Positions 15,868-25,605 of a DNA stretch of 52,515 bases are shown here, piece after piece. The notes below the pieces were generated by a model. That model saw only the letters and a program-made list of their open reading frames with translations. It was not told the origin of the DNA and did no database searches. Made by a program: the position numbers and the translations under genes. Positions within the stretch are counted from its first letter, which is position 1. Every line of letters starts with the position of its first letter. This DNA comes from Methanocalculus sp. (lineage in GTDB: Archaea; Halobacteriota; Methanomicrobia; Methanomicrobiales; Methanocorpusculaceae): assembly GCA_013329165.1 (NCBI GenBank), contig DUKV01000006.1:1-52515 (forward strand), written 5' to 3'.

Positions 15868-16856
15868 ACACCTTCGGCCGCCTCTTCTGCTGTACCACAT
15901 TCGGCGAGAGCCATGGCCCCGGACTCGGGGTGGTGGTGGATGGCTGCCCCCCCGGTATACCACTCAACGAAGATCTGATCCAGCCATACATGGATCGGAG
16001 GCGGCCTGGCAGGGATCCGACGATGTCGCCGCGGGCAGAACCTGATCATGTGGAGATCCTCTCCGGAGTTTTTGAAGGCAGAACCACCGGGATGCCGATA
16101 GCGATACTGATCCGATCAATTGCACAGAGAAGTAGTGATTACGATACTCTCAGATCGGTATTCCGTCCGGGGCATGCAGATTACACGTACCACCAGAAGT
16201 ACGGGCACTGCGATCACCGGGGTGGCGGACGGAGCTCGGGTCGGGAGACGGCGGCACGTGTGGCAGCGGGTGCGGTTGCATTCCAGTGCCTTACAGTTCA
16301 GGGGATCTCGATTCGGTCCCGCATACTGGAGATCCATGGCAATTCCAATCCCGATCAATTCGAAGCAGAGATCCTTCAGGCAAAGGAGAGCGGCGATTCA
16401 GTCGGCGGCATCATCGAGATCGTGGCTCATGGATGCCCTCCGGGACTAGGAGATCCGGTCTTTGGAAAACTGGATGCCGCCATTGCCGGTGCGATGATGG
16501 GGATCGGCTCGATCAAGGGAGTTGAGATCGGGGAAGGGTTTGCTGCTGCTCGGATGTCTGGAAGCGAACATAATGATCCCATCAGAAAGAGCGGATTTGC
16601 CACAAACCATGCAGGGGGTATCCTCGGCGGCATCAGCAATGGAGATCCGATCGTTATCAGGTGTGCAGTCAAGCCGACACCCTCGATCCCACTTCCACAA
16701 CAGACGATCAATTCGGCAGGTGAGGAGGTCGGGATATCAATAAGGGGGCGTCATGACCCCTGTATTGTGCCAAGGGTCCTTGTTGTTGCCGAATGCATGC
16801 TTGCACTTGTGCTTATCGATGCAGTTCTGATGCAGAAGAGGTTCACTGGCTTTTGA
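15864..16856 (+). CDS. aroC: Chorismate synthase
   Basis: A 330-aa FMN-dependent enzyme converting EPSP to chorismate, the last gene of the operon. Signatures: FGESHGPGLGVVVDG (15-29), RRPGRDP, the RPGHADYTYHQKYG segment with HRGGGRSSGRETAARVAAGA near 120, and RHDPCIVPR near the C-terminus. It is slightly shorter than the usual 350-390 residues. ATG 15864 overlaps the preceding stop. Its 3' end overlaps the convergent aroD by 14 bases. Confidence 0.96.
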   Translation: MNTFGRLFCCTTFGESHGPGLGVVVDGCPPGIPLNEDLIQPYMDRRRPGRDPTMSPRAEPDHVEILSGVFEGRTTGMPIAILIRSIAQRSSDYDTLRSVFRPGHADYTYHQKYGHCDHRGGGRSSGRETAARVAAGAVAFQCLTVQGISIRSRILEIHGNSNPDQFEAEILQAKESGDSVGGIIEIVAHGCPPGLGDPVFGKLDAAIAGAMMGIGSIKGVEIGEGFAAARMSGSEHNDPIRKSGFATNHAGGILGGISNGDPIVIRCAVKPTPSIPLPQQTINSAGEEVGISIRGRHDPCIVPRVLVVAECMLALVLIDAVLMQKRFTGF

Positions 16857-17481
16857 GCAGGAGCCTGATAACCTCTCTCATCTCCCTGATATGGTACTGT
16901 CCGGAAGCAGTCGCATTTCCGGCATGGCAATAGGCACACACTGATCCCATAATGAGGAGCAGGGGCCTCAGCCATGCATACCCGGATCCCATAATCGAGA
17001 TGCAGATCGGTTTTTCCGCTGCAATAGTATATCCAAGGAGTGTAACCGCATCTTCGTTCTTTTTCGGGGATACAACAATCTTTGGGATCTCACCATATGA
17101 CCGGAGTTCTCTTTCGCAGAGTGAGAGCTGATCTGAGCCCGGCATCTCTTCAGTATGATACGAGGCAATAATCGTCTTCTGCTGCGATCGCACCCAGTCT
17201 GCATGATGAGAGAACCGCCGCTCGATATCGACCATATCTGCATAGGGAAGAAGGGGTTTTATCCGCCTTTTCCAATCCACTGCATCTCCGGCAAACCGTC
17301 CCCCCTCATCGACACTCCTGATTGTTAGGAGCAGCAGTCCTTTCCATTTGGATCTGATCGCCTGAAGGTCTGCTGGCGTGCAGGTCTCCATCAGGTCAAC
17401 CCGCAGCTCGATCGCCCAGGGATCTTCTGCTGCTGCGTCATCAAGTTGAGAGAGGTCATTGATTGATATGATATACTTCAT
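16843..17481 (-). CDS. aroD: 3-dehydroquinate dehydratase, type I
   Basis: A 212-aa type I dehydroquinase converting 3-dehydroquinate to 3-dehydroshikimate through a Schiff base. ATG 17481 (MKYIISINDLSQ) overlaps the U32 gene stop; the upstream frame extension is spurious. ELRVDLME (24-31) and the catalytic-His region IIASYHTEEMPG, plus a Lys in KIVVSPKKNED, are visible. The C-terminal GNATASGQY corresponds to the usual TAPGQ loop with an altered residue. It is the one aro step missing from the facing operon and is instead convergent, overlapping aroC by 14 bases and co-transcribed with a U32 protease-like gene. Confidence 0.92.
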   Translation of the reverse strand: MKYIISINDLSQLDDAAAEDPWAIELRVDLMETCTPADLQAIRSKWKGLLLLTIRSVDEGGRFAGDAVDWKRRIKPLLPYADMVDIERRFSHHADWVRSQQKTIIASYHTEEMPGSDQLSLCERELRSYGEIPKIVVSPKKNEDAVTLLGYTIAAEKPICISIMGSGYAWLRPLLLIMGSVCAYCHAGNATASGQYHIREMREVIRLLLKSQ

Positions 17482-20036
17482 CTGAAACCACCACCAGGGA
17501 AGGGGCCGGTTGTGATCCCACCCCATGAGATCGAACGGATATCATCTTTTAGCTGATCGATAGTGCCCCCTGAAAGAGCTGAGGTATAAGCCTGGCATAT
17601 AACAGCGGCATACTCTTCAGTTCTGGAGCGGAGCTCAATTCCGAGGATTGCAACTCCGGCATCAAGGATCAGATCCAGATGATCGATGAGGCAGGTCTCA
17701 ACGGCATTTCCTATAATTGTTCTGCACTCGCCATCCACCCTGAGCGGAAATGATCGTCCGGTCTGATCCATTATCGCTGCAAGATGCGATCCGGTATGTG
17801 ACGGACAGGGGAATCTCCCATATGCAATACAATGTTCGGTGATCATCGCCGGAACCGATCCCTGCACAAAGAACTCAACCAGTTCATCATCCCCGATGCA
17901 GAGGCTCCGGAGCTCTGCCAGTGAGATCTCTCTTGAGAGGGCAACCGAGGTGTATGATGGTTTGAGTGCTTCCATCGCTGAGCGATTGGTGATATTCAGT
18001 GCAGAAGATCCGGCAACAGCCATCTCCGGAACACGTGCCCGCACTGTCTCAGAGATACCCACACCCCCGACCATCACCCCATCGATTCCGGCAGCGTACA
18101 GATCATCCAGAAGCGGCAGTGCAGCATCAAGGAATCTGTGCCGGGTGATTTCAGGGAACTTCCAGAAACAGCTTGCCTTATGCTGATGGCAGAGTTCCAT
18201 CACTGCGATGAGTTCATTCCGGACAGCATCCTCCCATTCTGAAACCTCGAGTTTCTGCCTTCTTCCGCATGAGGAGAGCGCGGCTGCAGGTTCATAACAG
18301 ACCCGTCTGCAGCCGCCTGCAAGCGCACCCCTCACCTGATCGACTGAGTCGGCGTAGACGGCGATAATGGGGGGAGCGGATCGCCTCAGAGCGGGTGTTC
18401 TTGTCTCTTGTCTGAAGAGCCCGAGTCGCTCTCTGGCTTCCGCCACTTCCCCGGAAACAGGCTCGGCAGATCGGATCAGGGCTTTTTCTGCTTTGGAAAG
18501 CAGCTCCCTCCTGAGTGCGGTCACCTCCTGTATGGGAAGGAAGAGCCCGCCATCATAGTGCAGCTCTTCGATAACAGCTTCAAAGTGTGTCTCGCCGGTG
18601 CGGGTTAAGAGATCTGAGATGGTTTCTGCAGTCAGCGGCCGTGTCCTCGCCTCTGCCATCGGGGAGGCGGACTGTGCGGTGACGAAGAGGTCCTCCCCTT
18701 TCATCCCCCTGAGATGGCCGGCCACAAAGAGATGCCCCGCATCCATTCCAATGAAAAGCGATATCCTGACCTTCCGGCCGCCTCCACGTTCGAAGCCTGC
18801 GATAATTGCTGCGGCTTCCTGCTGCACACCGGCACGCCTGTTGATTGCAACCTCCATCCCGCTCTTTACAGGAACCGGGACTTTCACGCGCATCCGTCCA
18901 CTCTCAATTCGAAGATTGGTCCAAATCTCACAGCCGATATCTTCCTCTCCATCTTTTGAGAAGACGATCCCATCCCCTCTCTCCGGGTATGGTGCTGTGA
19001 GATCCCCGACGACTGCCTCACCGCGTTCACGATCATACCACTGAACCCTCCCAAACACAACACCCCGGTTGTCAGGGCGATCCTCTGAGACGAAGGCTGA
19101 TCCAATTGCGCCGAAGAGGTGTCCCTGCGTAAAGCCGCGATTAAATGCAAACTGTGCTGCGAGGAGCTCCGCAGGATCGGGTGAGAAGGTGCCTGCTTGA
19201 ATCTGATCAAGTGCCTTCCGGTAGATCGAGGTGACGATTGCCACATATTCGGGGGATTTCATCCTCCCTTCAATCTTGAGTGCCGCGACATCCATCATCT
19301 CAGGCATTCGGGGATAGGTGGCGAGATCCTGTGGTGAGAGGAGGTATCCCGGGTCCCTCTCCTCTTCATCCGGAATCACCCTTCCATAGCGATCTGATCT
19401 TCCGATGACCGGCATGTACTTCCGGCGGCAGGGTTGGGCACAGGTGCCCCGGTTTCCGCTTCGCCCACCGATGACAGAAGAGAGAAGGCATTGCCCCGAG
19501 TACCCCATGCAGAGAGCCCCATGTGCGAAGAGTTCCAGTCCTATGCCAAGCTCCTCTGCCTCATGCTGCAGACTCCTGACTTCATCGATAGAGAGCTCCC
19601 GCGCCAGGACGACACGGCTGATCCCATGTGCTGCCGCATACCTGAGCCCCTCGATGGAATGGATCGTCATCTGGGTCGAGGCATGGAGCGTGAGCTTTGG
19701 CACAATCTGCCGTGCAAGCGAGAGCACCCCGTGATCCTGTATAAGTATTGCATCAGCTCCGATCCTGTAGAGGAAGAGGAGATATTCGGCCACAGCAGGC
19801 AGTTCATCATCAGATACGAGGGTATTGACGGTAACATAGACGCTGACGCCCCGGGCATGGGCGTCCTGTATGGCCTGCGCCAGTGCATCATCATCGAAGT
19901 TTGCAGCATATGCCCGTGCCCCGAAACGGCTGCCTGAGAGGTAGACTGCGTCTGCTCCTGCTGCTATGGCAGCCTCAAATGCCTCGCGGGAACCGGCAGG
20001 TGCCAGAAGCTCAGGGATATGAGGGCTCTTCTCCAT
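17478..20036 (-). CDS. U32 family peptidase-like protein with DUF3656-type extension
   Basis: An 852-aa protein starting MEKSPHIPELLAPAGS (ATG 20036); the longer frame to 20159 overlaps the phoU region and lacks similarity. The U32 core includes LLAPAGSREAFEAAIAAGADAVY and the cysteine block ELFAHGALCMGYSGQC, then GNRGTCAQPCRRKY, around residues 165-210. The C-terminal half resembles the long extension found in RlhA/YdcP-type members. U32 proteins such as RlhA and TrhP act with an Fe-S cluster in RNA hydroxylation, so an RNA-modifying role is more likely than proteolysis, though this is family inference. It is coupled to aroD by a 4-base overlap. Confidence 0.88.
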   Translation of the reverse strand: MEKSPHIPELLAPAGSREAFEAAIAAGADAVYLSGSRFGARAYAANFDDDALAQAIQDAHARGVSVYVTVNTLVSDDELPAVAEYLLFLYRIGADAILIQDHGVLSLARQIVPKLTLHASTQMTIHSIEGLRYAAAHGISRVVLARELSIDEVRSLQHEAEELGIGLELFAHGALCMGYSGQCLLSSVIGGRSGNRGTCAQPCRRKYMPVIGRSDRYGRVIPDEEERDPGYLLSPQDLATYPRMPEMMDVAALKIEGRMKSPEYVAIVTSIYRKALDQIQAGTFSPDPAELLAAQFAFNRGFTQGHLFGAIGSAFVSEDRPDNRGVVFGRVQWYDRERGEAVVGDLTAPYPERGDGIVFSKDGEEDIGCEIWTNLRIESGRMRVKVPVPVKSGMEVAINRRAGVQQEAAAIIAGFERGGGRKVRISLFIGMDAGHLFVAGHLRGMKGEDLFVTAQSASPMAEARTRPLTAETISDLLTRTGETHFEAVIEELHYDGGLFLPIQEVTALRRELLSKAEKALIRSAEPVSGEVAEARERLGLFRQETRTPALRRSAPPIIAVYADSVDQVRGALAGGCRRVCYEPAAALSSCGRRQKLEVSEWEDAVRNELIAVMELCHQHKASCFWKFPEITRHRFLDAALPLLDDLYAAGIDGVMVGGVGISETVRARVPEMAVAGSSALNITNRSAMEALKPSYTSVALSREISLAELRSLCIGDDELVEFFVQGSVPAMITEHCIAYGRFPCPSHTGSHLAAIMDQTGRSFPLRVDGECRTIIGNAVETCLIDHLDLILDAGVAILGIELRSRTEEYAAVICQAYTSALSGGTIDQLKDDIRSISWGGITTGPFPGGGFR

Positions 20037-20076
20037 TATGCATACTTTTGGCACAGATGGAGATAAAAAGAGGGGA

Positions 20077-20802
20077 TTACCGGATATCGACCCGCTCGCC
20101 GGTGACCATGTAGTGGATCTTCTCGGCGGTCTTGCATGCATGATCCGCACACCGCTCAAGATACCGGTCGATGAGGAGGTAGGTTGCGCAGTAGGGAATG
20201 GTCACTGGATCCTCTTCCATGATGCCGATACAATCCTCATAGATGGAATATCGCATCTGATCAATTACATCATCACGTTCGGAGAAGTCTCTGATCATAT
20301 CGAGATCATGTCTCCGGAAGGCGGTGATTGCGTCTTCGAGCATTGAGATTGAGAGTGCAGCCATCTCCGCAAGCCCGACCATATCCTGTATGTGAATGCC
20401 CTCAGGGAGCTTGTAGGTGCAATGGCAGATATCCTTTCCGTATCTTCCGATCCTCTCTGATGAGGTGATGAGGTTCATACAGCATGAGATGGTCCGGAGA
20501 TCCCGTGCCACAGGCTGGTTAAGCCCTATCAGCATGAGCCCTTCTTCTTCGAGTTGATCGCTTCTGAGGCCGAGGAACACTTTTCTTGGAACCATAATCT
20601 GCTGATGCATCTCGGGCTGCCCATCTGAGGTGCCGGGGGATATGCAGTGGCTCTCCATGCCGCCGGCAATCTCACATGCCTGCTCCCGATCAAGCGATCT
20701 GAATGCATCAAAGGAATCACGGAGCATGTTGAGGGCGAATATGCTGTACTTCTCAACCGATCGCTGGTACTCCTCAAGTTCTCTGTGGAAGTGATCTTTC
20801 AT
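20077..20802 (-). CDS. phoU: Phosphate-specific transport regulator PhoU
   Basis: A 241-aa PhoU with two three-helix bundles. Typical elements are the N-terminal HFHRELEEYQRSVEKYS helix, the central ARDLRTISCCMNLITSSERIGRYGKDI segment (family metal-binding and Pst contact region) and the second-repeat end YLLIDRYLERCADHACKTAEK. ATG 20802 is preferred (GGGTGAT spacing); ATG 20805 and GTG 20811 are alternatives overlapping pstB. It modulates the Pst transporter according to phosphate supply. It is last in the pstS-pstCA-pstB-phoU operon. Confidence 0.93.
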   Translation of the reverse strand: MKDHFHRELEEYQRSVEKYSIFALNMLRDSFDAFRSLDREQACEIAGGMESHCISPGTSDGQPEMHQQIMVPRKVFLGLRSDQLEEEGLMLIGLNQPVARDLRTISCCMNLITSSERIGRYGKDICHCTYKLPEGIHIQDMVGLAEMAALSISMLEDAITAFRRHDLDMIRDFSERDDVIDQMRYSIYEDCIGIMEEDPVTIPYCATYLLIDRYLERCADHACKTAEKIHYMVTGERVDIR

Positions 20803-20807
20803 CATTA

Positions 20808-21572
20808 TCACCCGAATCTCCCGGTAATATAGTTCTCAGTCAGCTCTTCCTTTGGACGTTCGAAGATAACCGGGGTGGTATCGAATTCGATTAATCTCCC
20901 CATGTACATTAATCCAGTGTAATCTGATACACGTGCCGCCTGTTGCATATTATGGGTCACAATGACAACCGTATACTCTTCCTTAAGCTCGGTAATGAGG
21001 TTTTCTATCTTCGCTGTCGCAATCGGATCCAATGCTGAACAGGGCTCATCCATCAGAATAATATCCGGACCAACCGAGAGTGTTCGTGCGATACAGAGGC
21101 GCTGCTGCTGCCCCCCTGAGAGCCCGCGAGCGGCATCGTGGAGCCGGTCCTTCACCTCCTCCCAGATGGCTGCTCCTTTCAGGCTCTTCTCAGCTATTGC
21201 ATCAAGCTCTTTCCTGTCTTTTATCCCATGAACTCTCGGCCCATAGATGACATTTTCATAGATGGACTTGGGGAAGGGATTTGGCTGCTGGAAGACCATA
21301 CCGATCCTCTTCCTGAGCTCCACAACATCGGTTGATCGTCCGGTTATCTCTTCCCCATGGTAGAGGATTGAACCTGATATGGAACAGTCCGGGATGAGAT
21401 CGTTCATCCTGTTGAAACATCGGAGGAGTGTGGATTTTCCACACCCGGATGGACCAATCAATGCGGTGACCTTGTTTTTCGGTATCTGTATATCGACCTC
21501 GATGAGTGCCTGCGTTGATCCATAATAGAGATTGAGTGCTTGTGTCTCCAGTGCATTATTCTGTTGTTTCAT
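20808..21572 (-). CDS. pstB: Phosphate ABC transporter ATP-binding protein PstB
   Basis: A 254-aa ATPase that energises phosphate import. Walker [10 protein letters not shown] (40-48), the PstB-typical CFNRMNDLI (51-59), Q-loop [15 protein letters not shown], signature LSGGQQQRL, Walker [13 protein letters not shown] and switch His in [13 protein letters not shown] are all present. It sits 7 bp after the pstCA stop and overlaps phoU. Confidence 0.98.
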   Translation of the reverse strand: MKQQNNALETQALNLYYGSTQALIEVDIQIPKNKVTALIGPSGCGKSTLLRCFNRMNDLIPDCSISGSILYHGEEITGRSTDVVELRKRIGMVFQQPNPFPKSIYENVIYGPRVHGIKDRKELDAIAEKSLKGAAIWEEVKDRLHDAARGLSGGQQQRLCIARTLSVGPDIILMDEPCSALDPIATAKIENLITELKEEYTVVIVTHNMQQAARVSDYTGLMYMGRLIEFDTTPVIFERPKEELTENYITGRFG

Positions 21573-21579
21573 GGGGTTG

Positions 21580-23517
21580 TTACCACCTCACTGTCTTCTG
21601 TGCATGCCTCCTCATCAGGATTGCAACGGCATAGATGCCTGTCACAAGGGCGAGGAGAACAAGGGCTGTTCCATATTTTTGTGTATCTGCGCCCGGTACA
21701 TTGGTTGCCAGGATGAAGAGGTGATAGGGAAGGGCCATCACCGGCTCAAAGACCGTACCCGGCAGGAATCTCTTTGAAAAGACGACTGCTGTGAAGAGGA
21801 GGGGTGCAGTCTCTCCGGCTGCCCTTCCGATTGAGAGAATCGTCCCGGTGAGGATACCCGGAGCCGCTGCCGGAAGAACGACTTTTGATATGGTATGCCA
21901 TCTGGTCGCTCCAAGTGCAAGACTCCCATGCCTGAGGGAATCCGGGACGCTCTTCAACGCCTCCTCACTCGTCCTGATGATCGTCGGGAGAACCATCAGG
22001 GCAAGGGTGATCTGTCCGGCGAGGAGTGAGACTCCAAGGCCGACAAAGATCACGAGGAATGCAAATCCGAAGAGGCCGAAGACGATCGAGGGTGTACCGT
22101 TTAAGAGATCGTTTCCTGCCCGGATAATTCTGGTGAGCCGCCCTTCAAGGGTATATTCATTCAGGTAGATTGCCGCGCCGACTCCTATCGGAAGAGCGAT
22201 TGCAATAGCGCCGATAACAAGGTAGATCGTTCCGACGATTGCAGGGAAGATCCCTCCCTCACGGCCAAGATTTCGTGGACTTTCTGTCAGAAATTCCCAG
22301 GTGATTGCGGGCAGTCCGTTTGATACAATATCGAATATGATCGCAACAAGCGCAAAGAGAACAAGTGCTGTTGCGATGGTGACGCAGCCAAAGGCAATCT
22401 TCTCTTTTGATTGTCGCGAGAGAAACCTTGATCCGACATACCCGAGTGTAAGTATAGCTGCAAGAATGGCTATGCCATGGAATCCTACGATCTGGAATGA
22501 GATCCACCCGGAAGCGACAAGAATACTCAGAATGATGATCGATCGAATCTGCTTTCTCTGTTCATGAGAGAATAATGGCGTTCTGGAACTGCCGGTCTGC
22601 CCCTCCCGAATCCGCGCCAGGATATATGTTGCAGAAAGGTTGACAAACAGGGTGATCAGAAGGAGTACAAGAGCCATTCCAAACAGGGCATGGTAATGGG
22701 TGCTTCCGATTGCAACCTCTCCCATCTCAATACCCAGTGTGGCGGTGAGTGTCCGTATAGGTGAGAGGACATTATAGATGGGATCCGGTATGACTGCTGC
22801 ATTTCCTGTTACCATAAGCACTGCCATTGTCTCGCCAATCGCCCTGCCGAGACCAAGAATTATTGCAGCTGTGATACCTGATAGGGCAGATGGGATCAGA
22901 ACGCCGGTAATAGTCTGCCATCGTGTTGCTCCAAGGGCAAGAGACGCAGATCGGAAATCTTTTGGAACGCTGCTGATTGCATCTTCGGAGATCGAGACGA
23001 TTGTTGGGAGCGCCATGATCCCAAGGATAATTGATCCAGCAAGCCATGTGGCGCCGGATGAGAGATCAAGTAAGATTCGAAGCCAGTTTGTCAGGACTAT
23101 AAGACCAAAAAAACCATACACAACAGAGGGAATACCTGCCAGGAGTTCGATTGCAGGCTTTACTGCCTCACGGAACTGCGGAGGTGCAACTTCGGAGATG
23201 AAGATTGCCGATCCAACCCCAAGAGGAACAGCAATTGCGATAGCCCCGATGGTGACAAGAATGGATCCGATGATCAGGGAGTAAATGCCATAGCTTGGGT
23301 TTTCGCTGGTTGGTCTCCAGATCTCGTTGAAGATGAATTCCGGAATACCAATCTCTATGATCGCAGGAAGACCTTCTTTGAATAGAAAACCAAGAATAAG
23401 TATGATCGTAATGACTGCGACAAGCGCAGTTCCAAGCCAGATGCAACTGATTGTTTTTTCTTTATTCTGCCTTGTAAAGAGATCTATAGTCTGGGATTCA
23501 ATTCTGTTCTTCTGCAT
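21580..23517 (-). CDS. Fused phosphate ABC transporter permease PstC-PstA
   Basis: A 645-aa single chain carrying both permease halves. Residues 1 to about 305 are PstC-like: helix at 26-48, [16 protein letters not shown], the [14 protein letters not shown] segment, and the coupling loop [13 protein letters not shown]. After a charged linker (about 305-325) a second unit with helices, [28 protein letters not shown] and [14 protein letters not shown] is PstA-like. In most organisms these are separate genes; here both EAA-type loops that dock PstB are in one polypeptide. There is no internal stop or frameshift at the junction in the given sequence. Confidence 0.95.
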   Translation of the reverse strand: MQKNRIESQTIDLFTRQNKEKTISCIWLGTALVAVITIILILGFLFKEGLPAIIEIGIPEFIFNEIWRPTSENPSYGIYSLIIGSILVTIGAIAIAVPLGVGSAIFISEVAPPQFREAVKPAIELLAGIPSVVYGFFGLIVLTNWLRILLDLSSGATWLAGSIILGIMALPTIVSISEDAISSVPKDFRSASLALGATRWQTITGVLIPSALSGITAAIILGLGRAIGETMAVLMVTGNAAVIPDPIYNVLSPIRTLTATLGIEMGEVAIGSTHYHALFGMALVLLLITLFVNLSATYILARIREGQTGSSRTPLFSHEQRKQIRSIIILSILVASGWISFQIVGFHGIAILAAILTLGYVGSRFLSRQSKEKIAFGCVTIATALVLFALVAIIFDIVSNGLPAITWEFLTESPRNLGREGGIFPAIVGTIYLVIGAIAIALPIGVGAAIYLNEYTLEGRLTRIIRAGNDLLNGTPSIVFGLFGFAFLVIFVGLGVSLLAGQITLALMVLPTIIRTSEEALKSVPDSLRHGSLALGATRWHTISKVVLPAAAPGILTGTILSIGRAAGETAPLLFTAVVFSKRFLPGTVFEPVMALPYHLFILATNVPGADTQKYGTALVLLALVTGIYAVAILMRRHAQKTVRW

Positions 23518-23537
23518 AATGATCAGAAAAAAAGAGT

Positions 23538-24398
23538 TTAAATAATTGGCACAAAACCTTCGTTCGAAACGATCTGCTGGCCTTCTGCACTCATCAGGAA
23601 TTCAAGAAAGTCTTTGGCAAGGCCGGTTTCAGGGCCTTTTGTATACATGTGAAGGGAACGGGCGATCGGGTACGCTTTATTCTCCACATTATCAATCGTT
23701 GGTTCAACGAGTACGCCATCCATGTTGATGTTGACTGCTTTGACGCTTGTGTCGATATAACCAAGCCCGACATAGCCGATTGCATCCGGTGTCTGGGCAA
23801 CGGTCTGCTTTACAGCGCCATTAGAGTTAAGCTCCTGCTGGGTTCTGACGAACTCTTCTTTCTGCATCACAGCTTCATAGAAGAATTCACGTGTCCCCGA
23901 GGCGCTGTCTCTGCCAACCACAACGATCTGACGGTCACTACCTCCGACATCTTTCCAGTTGGTAATCTCTCCCTTGTAGATTGCTTTTATCTGATCCAGA
24001 GTGAGCGAGGAGATCGAATTCTCAGGATTCACGATGAGTGCAATCCCATCAACTGCAACGACATGCTCAACAAGTCCCGGATACTGCTCCATCTCCGATG
24101 ATTTGAGGTCACGGGATGCCATTCCGATATCTGCTGTTCCTTCACCAACTGCCTTTACGCCGACACTGGATCCACCGCCTGAGACGAGAATTTCATCGTT
24201 TGGGTGTTTGTCCATGTAGGTGTCGGCTGCTATCTGTGCAATAGGCAGGACAGTTGTCGATCCGGTGACTGAGATCGAGCGTTGTTCGACTGAGGGGTCG
24301 CTGCCGACACAACCGCTCACAAGGGCGGCTGCAAGCAGGAGAACTACTGCTCCGGCAAGGAATGCCGGAGATGATCGGATGCTGAATGAACGAGTCAT
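23538..24398 (-). CDS. pstS: Phosphate-binding lipoprotein PstS
   Basis: A 286-aa exported phosphate-binding protein. It has a signal peptide with a lipobox-like LVSGC (about residues 26-30), then SVTGSTTVLPIAQ and the ligand-binding SGGGSSVGVKAV and GRDSASGTREFF segments typical of PstS. It ends in a motif for closing the cleft (SAEGQQIVSNEGFVPI). It is first in the leftward pst operon, 20 bp before pstCA. A TATA-like ATATATTTTAT on the minus strand lies about 60 bases before the ATG. Confidence 0.96.
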   Translation of the reverse strand: MTRSFSIRSSPAFLAGAVVLLLAAALVSGCVGSDPSVEQRSISVTGSTTVLPIAQIAADTYMDKHPNDEILVSGGGSSVGVKAVGEGTADIGMASRDLKSSEMEQYPGLVEHVVAVDGIALIVNPENSISSLTLDQIKAIYKGEITNWKDVGGSDRQIVVVGRDSASGTREFFYEAVMQKEEFVRTQQELNSNGAVKQTVAQTPDAIGYVGLGYIDTSVKAVNINMDGVLVEPTIDNVENKAYPIARSLHMYTKGPETGLAKDFLEFLMSAEGQQIVSNEGFVPII

Positions 24399-24457
24399 CG
24401 ATCATCTGTATGACAGAAAATACTATGATAAATCCTGATAGAGAGTATTGATACATC

Positions 24458-24509
24458 ATAAAATATATGTGCCAATATGGTGCTATTTATTCTCAATAAG
24501 AGTATATCT
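24458..24509. promoter_or_regulatory. Divergent promoters of pst operon and AbrB-PhoU gene
   Basis: On the minus strand ATATATTTTAT (24458-24468) lies about 60 bases before pstS. On the plus strand GTATATCT (24502-24509) lies 26-33 bases before the ATG at 24535, suggesting a leaderless mRNA. A small palindrome GTATTGATAC sits at 24445-24454 near the expected pst start site. Confidence 0.4.
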
Positions 24510-24534
24510 TCTTTACAGGCAGTGATTAGATACT

Positions 24535-25563
24535 ATGGATATCCGGAAGATCCAGGTGACCGGGGGCTCATCCTTTGTCCTCTCTCTCCCAAAAAGCTGG
24601 GCAACAAAACACCATATACAGAAGAACGATCCGATCGGGATTATCACACAGGCGGATGGAAATCTCCTGATCACAGCAGATATCAAAGGAATTCCCACCC
24701 AGAGGGAGAAGGAGTTTTTCCTGAAGGATTATGCCGATCCCGAATGCCTCTTCCGATGCTTAATCAGCGCATATATCACAGGATATACTACGATCAGGAT
24801 TACAGCAAAGGTGAGAATTCCCTCTGATGTGAGGCAGATAGTGAGGGTCTATACGCAGATGACCATCGGTCAGGAGGTGGCTGAAGAGAATGACACTTTT
24901 ATTACCCTGAAGGATATCTTAAATCCTTCCGAGATGCCGCTTGACAATACGATCAAACGGATGTATACGATTGTGAAGTCAATGCACGAGGATGCCATCA
25001 CCGCTCTTGAGGAGAAGAACGCTTCACTCTGCCAGGATGTTATATCGCGTGATAACGACATCGATCGCCTCCACTGGCTGATAAGCAGGCAGTATCACCT
25101 GATCACCCATGATCCGGCGCTTTCACGGAAGATGAATATCACAGCTGGTGCTGCAATGACATTCTTCCAGATATCCCGTACCATCGAGCGGATCGCCGAT
25201 CATGCGGTGACGATTGCGACCAATGTCCAGAACCTTCTTCTCCTTGCTGAAGAGCCTGATGGGAAGATTGTAATCTCTGCTGAAACGATTCAAATGTTCA
25301 GAAGAGCAGATGAGATGGCTCTCACAATCTTTAAACGAAGTATGCGATCCTTTTATGATCGGAATATTCGTGAGGCAAATGCCGGTATCGTATCGCTTAC
25401 CGATCTCAACGCCATGTATACCGAACTCAAGACCATGAGCATACATCAGAAAAATCCGGCCAGCATCTATTTTGGATATATAGCCAACAGTATCGCCCGC
25501 ATTGGAGAGTACTCAAGTGATATTTCAGAGATCGTCATCAACCACTGCATTGGTGAGGAGTAA
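24535..25563 (+). CDS. AbrB-PhoU phosphate regulator
   Basis: A 342-aa protein with an N-terminal SpoVT/AbrB-like DNA-binding swapped-hairpin (MDIRKIQVTGGSSFVLSLPK then SWATKHHIQKNDP, residues 1-33) followed by two PhoU-like helical bundles (about 115-340), each with a conserved RTIERIADHA or ANSIARIGEYS segment. Such proteins are archaeal and are thought to regulate phosphate transport transcriptionally. Its position, divergent from pstS and sharing a 136-bp promoter region, supports direct control of the pst operon (inference). Confidence 0.9.
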   Translation: MDIRKIQVTGGSSFVLSLPKSWATKHHIQKNDPIGIITQADGNLLITADIKGIPTQREKEFFLKDYADPECLFRCLISAYITGYTTIRITAKVRIPSDVRQIVRVYTQMTIGQEVAEENDTFITLKDILNPSEMPLDNTIKRMYTIVKSMHEDAITALEEKNASLCQDVISRDNDIDRLHWLISRQYHLITHDPALSRKMNITAGAAMTFFQISRTIERIADHAVTIATNVQNLLLLAEEPDGKIVISAETIQMFRRADEMALTIFKRSMRSFYDRNIREANAGIVSLTDLNAMYTELKTMSIHQKNPASIYFGYIANSIARIGEYSSDISEIVINHCIGEE

Positions 25564-25605
25564 GTTCAAGTACTGGTGAAGCAATATCCGGAGATGGTCT
25601 ACCCT

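Noticed and set aside
20037..20159. Extension of the U32 gene into the phoU region
   Set aside because: It lacks family similarity and would overlap the phoU 3' end; ATG 20036 begins exactly at the conserved domain.
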